This document shows, piece by piece, positions 1 to 7,608 of a DNA stretch of 41,506 nt. This DNA comes from Sphingomonas endophytica (lineage in GTDB: Bacteria; Pseudomonadota; Alphaproteobacteria; Sphingomonadales; Sphingomonadaceae): assembly GCF_001476895.1 (NCBI RefSeq), contig NZ_LDTB01000039.1, positions 1 to 41,506 of the forward strand. The letters are read 5' to 3'. Under the pieces are notes generated by a model that worked only from the letters and a program-made list of their open reading frames with translations, was not told where the DNA came from and did no database searches. Within the stretch, counting starts at the first letter, position 1. Each line of letters begins with the position of its first letter. A program made the translations under genes and the position numbers.

Positions 1-393
1 GATTCGGATGCGCTCGCGCGCCACAACAACCGCCGGTCTCTGGTCCCGGCTGGATGAAACCCGGGGGTCACGTCATAAGGTCGCACGCCGCCAATCTGCC
101 TGGTAGGCTCACAGCATGAAAACTCGCCACTTTCGGCGGTTTTCTGCGGGTTTCGCCACTTAAAAAGCCTCAAAGTGAAAAGGTCGTCTGCAGGCCTGCA
201 GGCGCCCTTTTCGTACCTGTAACTGTCGTGCATTTGAGCCAATTTCGCCTGTTGGCTGACCTGCTAAGGTTTTTGGCAAATTCGCGTACTCATCAATCAA
301 CGCACTGATTTTCCACCATTCTCTGAATCCAGATGATGGAAAACAGCCCTGTGAGTGGCGTGTCTTTGTGCAATCTGGTGGCGTGTGAACGTC
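1..393. other. Gene-free left segment, possible insertion-sequence remnant
   Basis: No convincing complete gene is present. Bases 2-106 on the plus strand form the last 34 codons of an open frame (ending SRHKVARRQSAW then TAG), which could be the C-terminus of a gene entering from the left, but I do not recognise it. Further in are a perfect 14-bp palindrome (CTGCAGGCCTGCAG, 188-201) and a mix of GC-rich and AT-rich stretches. The GC-rich sequence continues to about 474 and then changes abruptly to AT-rich sequence inside the next ORF. An insertion-sequence remnant that cut the start off that ORF would explain this; it is inferred, not shown. Confidence 0.35.
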
Positions 394-2232
394 ATGCCGA
401 AACAAGACGCGCAAGGCGGCGGTGGGAAGGCCTTCCTTTCAGGCGCTTGCGCGAACGCCGCTCTGTCCCCCCAGCAAATCCAAAAGCTGTTGTTATACAA
501 ACGATTCTTTAAGCTTCTTATCCTCGATATTCGGAACGAGCTCAAAGCACAGGTAGACCAGAGCTTTCTCACGCGCCTCCGGGATCGAGTGTCGGGAACC
601 TCAGCAGAAATTTTCCACGGCCTTGATAAGGTTATCAAGAATCTGGACAACCCCAACTATGAGGATATAGTTGGTATTTTGACCAAGCAGGTCAAGATAA
701 ACAATAAAGACCAGGAGAGCGAGAAGCTAACCGCCGGATCCAAGCTAACAGCCTCCCCGGCTAGCGTAGGCGCAGAAGTGAGTGTGGGAGCGGAGCTAAA
801 TCAAAGTCATGAAAATGCGGACGAGGAAATCTACACTAAGCTGCTAATGCGTGTTATCGGTGTTAATGATGTTATTGCCGAAATCAAACGCATTCTAGAC
901 TCTCTTGGCATAAGAAGTCTTTACATATTCCTTGATGATTTCTCTGAGCTACCTCGCGAGGCGATGCAGCTTCTAGTGGATGCGCTTATCTCGCCACTCG
1001 CGCGCTGGTCAGACTTCATCAAATTCAAGATTGCTGCGTATCCGGGACGTGTTTACCTAGGATCACTCGACAAGACCAAAATCGAGGAAATCCAGCTTGA
1101 TCTGTATGGGCTGTATGGCAGCTCTGGCGTCGCAAAAATGGAAGAAAAAGCGACCGATTTTGTCCGCCGAATTGTCGAAAAACGCATTCAACATTTTTGT
1201 AAAGTCGAAGCAAGTAGCTTCTTCAATCATCGGGTGCCAGATGTCTGGCGAACCCTTTTCTACGCTTCTATGGCTAATCCGCGCATCCTTGGCCACCTTA
1301 TGCTCTATGCCTACGATACGCAGCTCATTTACGGCAGCTTGATTGGCAATCAGTCAATACAAGAAGCCTCTCAGAGGTTCTACGAAGAGAAGATTTCCCC
1401 GTTTTTTGCCACCGGCAAGTACCGGATGGCACTTGACGAACGATCATCAATTTACTCCCTCAAGGAGCTTCTTGAAACAATTGTAACTCGCGCTCGCGCC
1501 ATACGCCAAGAAGGGTCACGAGACAGCTCCGTTTCAAAATCTAGATCGTACGCAAGCCATTTCTATGTGTCTCACGAATTTGATGAACTTCTTCAATCTT
1601 TGGAGACGTCGTTCTTCGTTACGAAATATTTTGAACAATCCGATCGGGAGGGCGTAAGAGTCTCCATTTATGCTTTGAATTACGGTCTTTGTGTCAAATA
1701 CCAAATTGGATTTGGCCGTCCCACTGATCGGCGCGAGGACAGGCTGTATTTTGTCGATCGAAAGTTTGACTATAATGCAATAGTAAGAGGCTACATTCAG
1801 GAAAATCAAGAGATAAAGTGCACCAACTGCAGCAAAGAGTATGGCATTGCCATGCTACCCGCTTTGCAAATGCTACACATGCGTTGTCCGACCTGCTCCG
1901 TTGGCGAATGCAAGGTTGTTAACTTATCAAAGAAATATGGCGACGTCATTGAGATGATTAAGCCAGATCTACTGCTCCCTGAAACCGAGCTTGGTATTAT
2001 GCAAACCCTTTTTAATGAAGCCAAGCCTATGGTTGCCTCTGAGATAGCCGGAGACCTAGATTGCTCTGGTCAGTTGGTTGGGCGAAGAGGTAGAAACCTT
2101 GCTGAACGTAAGCTTGTAGACCGAACCTATATCGGTCAAGTTTACCGCTATGATCTTACATCTCAAGCTAAATCGGCGTACTTCAGCGATGCTTCAGAGA
2201 ACGAGCTGAACCTACCTCCTGTTGATGATTGA
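394..2232 (+). CDS. 5'-truncated P-loop ATPase with C-terminal zinc ribbon and winged helix
   Basis: A 612-residue frame from the ATG at 394 (a GTG at 355 is also possible; neither has a clear ribosome site). A Walker-B-like strand ending in two aspartates and followed by SELP lies near residues 178-187. It is followed by a helical region with R and K patches typical of AAA/STAND-type ATPases. No Walker A (GxxxxGK[ST]) is found upstream of it, which is where it belongs. Near residues 475-500 there is a CxxC...CxxC zinc ribbon (CTNC and CPTC), and roughly residues 520-600 read like a winged helix. The first about 27 codons (up to base 474) are GC-rich and unlike the rest. I infer that the true N-terminus with the P-loop was lost at a junction near 475, making this a probable pseudogene or non-hydrolysing remnant. 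The native function is unknown; a nucleotide sensor or defence ATPase is possible but unproven. Confidence 0.6.
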   Translation: MPKQDAQGGGGKAFLSGACANAALSPQQIQKLLLYKRFFKLLILDIRNELKAQVDQSFLTRLRDRVSGTSAEIFHGLDKVIKNLDNPNYEDIVGILTKQVKINNKDQESEKLTAGSKLTASPASVGAEVSVGAELNQSHENADEEIYTKLLMRVIGVNDVIAEIKRILDSLGIRSLYIFLDDFSELPREAMQLLVDALISPLARWSDFIKFKIAAYPGRVYLGSLDKTKIEEIQLDLYGLYGSSGVAKMEEKATDFVRRIVEKRIQHFCKVEASSFFNHRVPDVWRTLFYASMANPRILGHLMLYAYDTQLIYGSLIGNQSIQEASQRFYEEKISPFFATGKYRMALDERSSIYSLKELLETIVTRARAIRQEGSRDSSVSKSRSYASHFYVSHEFDELLQSLETSFFVTKYFEQSDREGVRVSIYALNYGLCVKYQIGFGRPTDRREDRLYFVDRKFDYNAIVRGYIQENQEIKCTNCSKEYGIAMLPALQMLHMRCPTCSVGECKVVNLSKKYGDVIEMIKPDLLLPETELGIMQTLFNEAKPMVASEIAGDLDCSGQLVGRRGRNLAERKLVDRTYIGQVYRYDLTSQAKSAYFSDASENELNLPPVDD

Positions 2233-2387
2233 GGTGAGCGGCCGACTTGGCTGAGAGAAGACAGGCCGTGTTTGATTGCGGATCCGTGACGATCATAGCC
2301 TATGTTTTGCCGCTGAGCCCATTTAACATCCTGTTGAGAGTAAATGACAATTCGAGTGAGCGTTGACCGATCTAGCGCGCGGTTCCA

Positions 2388-2415
2388 TTTAAAACAGACA
2401 GAAGTCTGTTTTAAA
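2388..2415. promoter_or_regulatory. Perfect inverted repeat, 12-bp arms, 4-nt loop
   Basis: TTTAAAACAGAC and its exact reverse complement GTCTGTTTTAAA flank AGAA. It lies 45 bp before the ATG at 2461, where an operator or the promoter would be, and 155 bp after the ATPase stop. It could equally act as a bidirectional terminator, but its outer ends are AT-rich on both sides and there is no long T run after the stem. I favour an operator for the downstream gene or a terminator hairpin; the sequence alone does not decide. Confidence 0.55.
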
Positions 2416-2460
2416 GACCCAAGGTCAAGCGATTAGCTTTATGGAGGATAATTCTTAATC

Positions 2461-2967
2461 ATGGACATTGTAGCCGGTATTGGAGCTGTCAGCTCGGCCT
2501 TGTCAATTGCCCAAACTCTTAGAGGAATTGATAAGTCATATGGGGATGCGACCTACAAAGCTCAACTTGCCGAGCTCATTGTAGCTTTGGCAGATGCAAA
2601 GCTGGCAATGGCTGAGGCAAAAGAGAATCTCGCCAGTAAGGATAAGGAGATTGAACGTCTGACACTCGCATTTTCAACAAAGTCTTCGCTGGTGGCTGGC
2701 GAAGGTGGCTACAACTACCTGGCTGACGCGAACGGCAATGCCATTGGCTACCCGGTGTGCCCGAAATGCGAGCAAGTTTATGGCCGGATCATGCAAACCA
2801 AGGAGCACGAGCATAGCGGTAAAGCCCGCTGCCCAGCATGCAGCGATATCTACTCGCCGGTAATATGCTATCTCCCTCAAGGAACCGGCTATGTAACGAA
2901 GCAAGACAAAGAGACTGCCGAGTGGAACGCGTCTATGAGCCGTGCGAACAGTGCCTCCTATTATTGA
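2461..2967 (+). CDS. Coiled-coil protein with C-terminal zinc ribbon, unknown function
   Basis: 168 residues, started at the ATG preceded by GGAGGA (2443-2448). Residues 1-25 are apolar and Gly/Ala/Ser-rich (MDIVAGIGAVSSALSIA), then residues 35-75 form a charged helix with heptad character (LADAKLAMAEAKENLASKD). The C-terminal half holds CPKC and CPAC pairs about 30 residues apart, a zinc ribbon. The zinc-ribbon type matches the one in the upstream ATPase-like gene, and both genes share strand and AT-rich composition, so they may have entered together. I recognise the architecture as recurring in mobile elements, but no function is established. Confidence 0.75.
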   Translation: MDIVAGIGAVSSALSIAQTLRGIDKSYGDATYKAQLAELIVALADAKLAMAEAKENLASKDKEIERLTLAFSTKSSLVAGEGGYNYLADANGNAIGYPVCPKCEQVYGRIMQTKEHEHSGKARCPACSDIYSPVICYLPQGTGYVTKQDKETAEWNASMSRANSASYY

Positions 2968-3073
2968 AGAGGTTCGGCGGAGGCACAGGAAGCCATATGA
3001 GCCGGCTAAGCGCCTGACTTTGCTGCCCACATTGTAGGCAAGCCGGTCCCATGCCACCCCTTGTTCTTTCTTC

Positions 3074-3346
3074 CTAGATGCCAGACAGCTTCACTTTGGG
3101 CGCTAGCGGCAATCGGAAGCCCTCTTGATCGACCGGCAAAGGGGCTGCACCGAGCGCTTCCACGACGCGCGCTATGATGACGGCAGTGGCCGCATTGATC
3201 CCATCGGCATCAAGGTTGCTGGCGCGACCAGGCTTCTTGGCCACGCCGATACCGCCGCGCGAGGCGTCGAACAGCACGCCGCACGCCAAGGCATTCTCCG
3301 CCTTCCGTATCACGCGGTCGGCCTGCCGGCTCGCAAGGTCTTTCAT
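3074..3346 (-). CDS. Hypothetical island protein
   Basis: 90 residues. I chose the ATG at 3346 because AAAGGGA sits six bases before it; a TTG two codons upstream would place the ribosome site too close. The N-terminus is basic (MKDLASRQADRVIRKAENAL), and the protein has no cysteine pairs or membrane segments beyond one moderately apolar Ala/Val-rich stretch in the middle. It lies 13 bp downstream of the next gene on the same strand and is probably the last gene of the island's minus-strand block. Not recognised. Confidence 0.55.
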   Translation of the reverse strand: MKDLASRQADRVIRKAENALACGVLFDASRGGIGVAKKPGRASNLDADGINAATAVIIARVVEALGAAPLPVDQEGFRLPLAPKVKLSGI

Positions 3347-3359
3347 CTTCAATCCCTTT

Positions 3360-3797
3360 CTATCGCAGCGGTGTTGAAGTGGGGTGGCCTACGGCGGCGC
3401 TCACCCGCATCGGTTCGGTGAATGGTTCAGGCGCATGGGCTGCCATCTTATCGCGAAAGCCCCGCCAATCATCTGTCGCCCGGTCGAATGCGACGGGCAC
3501 CGGTTCGGGATCGGCAATGGCGCTAGGAGCCTCGCACGGCGCTTGGGCGGGCGAGGACGGCGGATAGCGCATCAACAGCACCTGGCGCGGCCCCACGCCC
3601 GTCCTGGCCCGCGAAACGAGATCATCCAGCCCTTCGCCCCATCGGCGTTCGACAACCTGGCCCGCGATCGTGTCCAGGCCGGTCACGCGATCGTCGCTGG
3701 TGTCATAGAGCGCAAAGATGATTGATCGACGCGGACGCTTGACCTTCCCACGCTCAAGGCGACGAACCCGCGTTCGAAGACCAAGGTGCCGGCTCAT
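3360..3797 (-). CDS. Hypothetical island protein, Arg-rich N-terminus
   Basis: 145 residues. The start codon overlaps the stop of the gene before it by four bases (ATGA), which shows translational coupling. The first 25 residues are strongly basic (RTRVRRLERGKVKRPRRS) and could bind nucleic acid. The middle has a short beta-rich segment (IIFALYDTSDDRVTG), and the C-terminal half is Pro/Ala-rich and probably disordered. No catalytic motif is visible and I do not recognise a family. Confidence 0.6.
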   Translation of the reverse strand: MSRHLGLRTRVRRLERGKVKRPRRSIIFALYDTSDDRVTGLDTIAGQVVERRWGEGLDDLVSRARTGVGPRQVLLMRYPPSSPAQAPCEAPSAIADPEPVPVAFDRATDDWRGFRDKMAAHAPEPFTEPMRVSAAVGHPTSTPLR

Positions 3798-4117
3798 TTG
3801 CCTTCAACCTCGTCAAGCCGTTGAGTCAGCTTCTCGACAGTTTCACGTTCGATCGCGCGGCTAATTTGATCCAAGGCATAGATTAACTTCGTGCCTTTAT
3901 TCACGTCGAGAACGCCAGACCGCATTTCCCTATAGATTTTTGTCATCTGCCGACGCGCCGCGCTCGCACTCTCAATCCGAAGTCTTTTCCCTTCGCCAGC
4001 TTTAGTCCGGGAGGGGGAGGGATCGATCGCAATGGCAGGTTTTGCGCCAGCTTCGCCCCAGCCGGCGCTACCATTTACTGCCTTTTCAATTGTCGGATAG
4101 GATGCCCAGCCAGCCAT
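3794..4117 (-). CDS. Small helical island protein
   Basis: 107 residues. The N-terminal half is low-complexity. The C-terminal half is a helical pair (ARRQMTKIYREMRSGVLDVN ... KLIYALDQISRAIE ... VEKLTQRLDEVE). This pattern, an RRQM-x-x-x-Y-R-E-M-R-S-G stretch followed by a KL-x-Y-x-L-x-x-I segment, is one I know from uncharacterised proteins next to P4-type integrases and phage-like islands. The role is unknown. Its stop overlaps the start of the following gene, so the two are co-translated. Confidence 0.65.
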   Translation of the reverse strand: MAGWASYPTIEKAVNGSAGWGEAGAKPAIAIDPSPSRTKAGEGKRLRIESASAARRQMTKIYREMRSGVLDVNKGTKLIYALDQISRAIERETVEKLTQRLDEVEGK

Positions 4118-4171
4118 TTGTTGTAATCCATCGTGCCCGGTCGATCATTCTCTAACGCGAACGACCCACCA

Positions 4172-4465
4172 TCACAACTTACTCAAAGGATACGGACTGC
4201 CACCAAGAATGAAAAGTTCTTCAAGAGCCGTTATGACCCCCTCATATGCTGATAGCTTCGCCCGGTCGCTTACATCCTCATCCTTAGTGAAGCTTAGGTA
4301 CAACGCGAACATTTTACGATAACGTTCGATTTCCTCTTGCCGGCTTCGCAACGGATAGGGGGTCGCTGCCGGCTCTACTTTCAAGAAAACGCCGCTGTCG
4401 CCGGTTAGATATGGTTCGCACATCCGGCCCCACTCGTGTTCAGGTGTCATCTTCATATCCCACAT
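4172..4465 (-). CDS. Hypothetical island protein, start uncertain
   Basis: 97 residues if started at the ATG at 4465. The frame is open as far as 4636, but that part overlaps the convincing coding sequence of the upstream gene, which ends at 4512, so an early start is unlikely. A non-ATG start near 4507, which would couple it to that stop, is possible. The protein is acidic to neutral with a helical middle (RSRQEEIERYRKMFALYL) and a C-terminal helix (SAYEGVITALEELFIL). It is not recognised. It belongs to the same minus-strand run as its neighbours. Confidence 0.5.
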   Translation of the reverse strand: MWDMKMTPEHEWGRMCEPYLTGDSGVFLKVEPAATPYPLRSRQEEIERYRKMFALYLSFTKDEDVSDRAKLSAYEGVITALEELFILGGSPYPLSKL

Positions 4466-4511
4466 TGTGTGGGCCAAGGCATCGCCCGCTACCTTGGCTG
4501 CCGTCAGTTCA

Positions 4512-5243
4512 TTATCGCCCGTTGTGGGCAGCGATGTTGCGAGCCGCCGCCAATTCGGCCCTTGTCTTGGCCGCCCCTGGCTCGGTCCCGGCACGAAGCT
4601 TGGCGAACGTCGGTGCCATAGCGTCACCAGCCGCATCGATCTTCGTCATGGCCAACAGCAAGGCGTTGCGAAGACGGAATGCCGCCGGGTCGGCCTTCTC
4701 CATCACGCGATTTCGAATGTTATCGCGTTGTTCGGCAACCAAGCCGGTGAGAAACAACGGCGCTTCGATCAACGTCGCCAGCGCCGCGTTTTCACCTTGC
4801 TGTATCAGGCCAGCGAGCGTTTCGGCGCGCTGGCCAGGCTTCATCATGAAGAAGGCTGACGTAATCGCATTGAAGTGCGCCGGGTTCGCCTTCAAGCCTG
4901 CCGCTTCTTCAAGATTCCGTTCGACGTGTTGCAACTCCCCACGCACGGACTGCATGGCGCTACCAAGCCGCTGTTCAGCCGCACGTTCGGAAGCTTCGAC
5001 GCGTTCACGCACAAGCCGGTCATGTTTCGCCGCCCGGTCTTCCGGGTCTTGGTTGCCGCGAAATTCGTTGTCGGCGTTGTAGGTGGTGTGGAGGAACCCC
5101 AGCGCTTGGCTTGCCTGGCGCAATGCCGAGTTGTTGAAGCCTTCATGCTCAACCTGGCCTTCGTGCCAGTGCATCGGCATCGCGCCTTCGATGGGCTTCA
5201 GGGGAACGTCAGCGACGCCCGTAGGAACGGTATATGTCGACAT
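4512..5243 (-). CDS. Hypothetical helical island protein
   Basis: 243 residues, started at an ATG preceded by AAAGGA. Residues 65-115 are highly charged and helical (EDRAAKHDRLVRERVEASER onward) and could form a coiled coil. The rest is Ala/Leu-rich helix with short apolar stretches (ALATLIEAPLFLTGL) too short for confident membrane segments. No enzymatic motif is seen and I do not recognise a family. It heads the block of unknown island genes that continues to 3074, with only small gaps between genes. Confidence 0.65.
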   Translation of the reverse strand: MSTYTVPTGVADVPLKPIEGAMPMHWHEGQVEHEGFNNSALRQASQALGFLHTTYNADNEFRGNQDPEDRAAKHDRLVRERVEASERAAEQRLGSAMQSVRGELQHVERNLEEAAGLKANPAHFNAITSAFFMMKPGQRAETLAGLIQQGENAALATLIEAPLFLTGLVAEQRDNIRNRVMEKADPAAFRLRNALLLAMTKIDAAGDAMAPTFAKLRAGTEPGAAKTRAELAAARNIAAHNGR

Positions 5244-5289
5244 CTCATCAATCCTTTAGGTTCGGCGGACCTTCGATCCGCCGGGTTCG

Positions 5290-5433
5290 TCATCCAAGCT
5301 GTTGAAAGGTTGCGATTTTTCTTGCGTTTTCCTCGGCCGCCCTACTTTGGCTCTTTCTTTGCCGCACCGACGCGTCCATTCGGTCAAGCAATTCACCAAA
5401 AAGTTGGCTCAAATTTTCAGTTTTCCTTTTCAT
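5290..5433 (-). CDS. Small basic helical protein, putative
   Basis: 47 residues from the ATG at 5433, which has AAGGACAAGGACC just before it. The longer open frame upstream begins with an unlikely apolar segment in an AT-rich spacer, so the short form is preferred. The sequence is charged and helical (LFGELLDRMDASVRQRKSQ). It ends 46 bp before the start of the next gene on the same strand and may be its leader partner. Real coding status is uncertain because of its size. Confidence 0.4.
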   Translation of the reverse strand: MKRKTENLSQLFGELLDRMDASVRQRKSQSRAAEENARKIATFQQLG

Positions 5434-5660
5434 GGTCCTTGTCCTTGGAAGAACGGAAAAGAGGGTGTGAAGAATGCACGGAATATCTAAGTGGCTGTTT
5501 CCCCTTGTGAATATGCGAAATAAGAAGATAAGAAGAATAAGAAGCATGTTTCAGGATGGCGGTTGTACCCATTTTGAGCGCCATCCTTCTTCCGTTCTCT
5601 TATTCTTATCCCTCGCAAAACCGACTAGTTAGCGTTCTTCAGACGGTGCTTCCGGTTCTT

Positions 5661-7141
5661 TTAATCGTCGGCCCGCATGAAGGTGTCTTCGTGAGTTATG
5701 CCGTAGGATTTCCCAGCGTGGTTGTACTGCTTCAGCATATCACCAGGTGAAATCGTGCGGATTTCATCATTTTCGACCAGTTGGCCGACAGCGCGCTTGA
5801 CGGCATTGTTAGCGCCGGCTTTGTCTTACTTAAACATTGGAAGGTTCGCCAATCGGCTATGAAGGTACTTGTGGGTAAAATGATGGGCACGGTGCATTTC
5901 GAAGGTGCACCCGCATTTTTCATACTTTCCGACCTCCGCTTTAACGTACTCGCGAATGACGGCACGAACCTTGCGAAGTTGCTTGGTTTCATTTCCGGCT
6001 TCTTGACCAATGTCACCAGCTTCGAACTTAGAAAGCAATGCCGTCGTTTGACCGACGATAAGGTTCGTTGCCCACATTGTTTCATTGATGGTAAAAACGG
6101 GGTCGTGCATGTTGATCCCGACTGCGCATAGGCTGGCTAGTTTTAGTGCCTTCAGATGAGCTCGGTTCCACAACTCGCGGTGGATCTCTGAACTGTGGGT
6201 ATTGATTTGATGGTCGACCCAAGCTCCGAACTCGCGGAACTTAGCTTTGGCTTCGTCGTCCGCCGCCACTACGCTAACGTTGTTACTCTGGTTTAATGCC
6301 AGGCATTGCGCGCACAAATCAGCCAGGCGTTGTGTCAGGCCGGCGTCAGGTGACACAGCCGGCGCTTCTTGCAGCGCGGAGCGCCGCCCTTTCGCTTCGA
6401 TAACCATGAAGCGGGGCAACAAGCCGCTAAGCACCATGCTTTCGTTCAATGCCTCAAAGACGACGCCGGGAACGCTTTCACCTATCAGGGTCAACGACGG
6501 TGCCACGATTACGGCCGTGCGCTTCTCGCGCTCGCTGTAAGCGATTGGGTCAACGATCCGGCCGGCACCAGACTTTCCGTATAGGTCTAGTAGAGTAGCC
6601 TTCAACGTTTCGTCATTCGGGTTTGCACGAGGGGACGCAATCGCCTTCAGCTTATAGCCGAACTCACCAATGACGCTGACAATTGAAGGGGTCTTATCCA
6701 GCGCCTTCAATAAGCCAGCCGAACTTACCAGCACTGGCCCTTTGAAAGCGCTGGCCGCCGGTACGCCGTTCTTGATAATCGCAGCTAGTATTTTGTCGAT
6801 GCCAGAAGCCATAGCTTCGTTTCCATACCTGTTGATGCAAGTAGCAACAGATATTGGTTCAACCCCGCATTGGTGTAAGTGTTGTAGGCTTTCCCACATA
6901 CGCCAGCTAAAAAGCCGATCGCGCCGGTAAGAGCAATATCGCAATTTGGATGCGGTGCGGCGTCATAGATGAAGCGACACACGTCTCCGATCAGACCTGG
7001 CGGAACAGCCGCTTTTCCTTGCTGGTCCGTTTCGTTGCAGCTATTTGAACTCGCCGCGTCTGTTTTCCTTTCGGATGCGGTGTCCTTGTAGGAGGGCGGG
7101 TCGGCCCGGTTCGTTGACCCGCCCTTTTCGCCGAAGAACAT
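5661..7141 (-). pseudogene. DUF3987 (YfjI-type) replication-like gene, frameshifted and with internal stop
   Basis: The frame starting at 7141 reads as a DUF3987 N-terminus (PPGLIGDVCRFIYDAAP ... LLLASTG) and stops soon after. The homologous sequence continues in another frame from about 6825 (GNEAMASGIDKILAAI). Restoring one missing base near 6825-6826 gives the expected TGxGxEAMASGIDK nucleotide-binding-like loop, so this is a single-base loss. The second frame meets TAA at 5826-5828 after LANLPMFK, yet in-frame sequence beyond it (DKAGANNAVKRAVGQLVEND ... HAGKSYGITHE) is still clear family C-terminus, ending at the TAA at 5661-5663. The restored gene would be about 493 codons. The family is found in P4-like satellites and islands, where it is thought to act in DNA replication or helicase loading. 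The start lies 3 bp after the excisionase stop. Two independent lesions make a functional product unlikely. Confidence 0.85.
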
Positions 7142-7144
7142 GGC

Positions 7145-7360
7145 TCAAGCCGTGACCTGGCTGGCTTGGGCAACCTTGCGCTGAATGAAGCGGTTAAGGT
7201 CCGCTTCAAGCACCACCGTCTTTTTTGGCGTTAGCTTGATGCGCTGAAGTTCACCCGAAGCGAACAACTCATAGATTGCAGATTTCTGAAGGCAAAGCCG
7301 GCGACTAAGTTCCGGCAAGTCAACAAAGCGCGGCGGCTTCGGCTCATTGTCTATAAGCAT
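7145..7360 (-). CDS. AlpA-type helix-turn-helix excisionase/regulator
   Basis: 71 residues. I chose the ATG at 7360 because AGGAA lies six bases upstream; an in-frame ATG at 7393 would add 11 residues. The sequence has the AlpA/MerR-like layout: an entry segment (RFVDLPELSRRLCLQKSAIY), a recognition helix followed by a wing (YELFASGELQRIKL), and a C-terminal helix ending NRFIQRKV. Such proteins activate integrase expression or act as recombination directionality factors in satellite-like islands. It sits between the integrase and the DUF3987 gene, which is the normal place, and runs directly into the latter. Confidence 0.8.
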   Translation of the reverse strand: MLIDNEPKPPRFVDLPELSRRLCLQKSAIYELFASGELQRIKLTPKKTVVLEADLNRFIQRKVAQASQVTA

Positions 7361-7484
7361 GGCGATTTCCTGGCATTGCGCCAGCCGCGACATAGGATAA
7401 GGGCGACTGGCATGTTAACGCCGCCGCCCCTAGGGCTACTCGACAAACCCCGACACTTACCCACCCTGTGTCTTCTAACGAAGA

Positions 7485-7544
7485 ACCGGCCTAACCGGTG
7501 ATAAGCTTCAGATTTCTCGGCTGCCCGTATGTGCTAATACGGGC
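7485..7544. promoter_or_regulatory. Two short inverted repeats in the integrase-excisionase gap
   Basis: The 248-bp gap between the integrase stop and the excisionase start carries ACCGG-CCTAA-CCGGT (7485-7499) and a perfect 8-bp-arm hairpin GCCCGTAT-GTGCTA-ATACGGGC (7523-7544). The second lacks a T run in either direction, so it is a weak terminator candidate. It could be a regulator or excisionase binding site controlling the excisionase transcript. Function is inferred from position only. Confidence 0.35.
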
Positions 7545-7608
7545 CAATATGGTCTGTAAAGAAGAAAAAGTGCTGACCCTGATTTTTTAAGTGCAGGTAC
7601 AAATAACC

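Noticed and set aside
2674..3057. Minus-strand 127-codon frame over the coiled-coil gene
   Set aside because: The plus-strand gene has a ribosome site and zinc-ribbon motifs; the opposite frame has neither.
7523..7544. CRISPR-like or att repeat
   Set aside because: It is a single hairpin with no further copies or regular spacers nearby.
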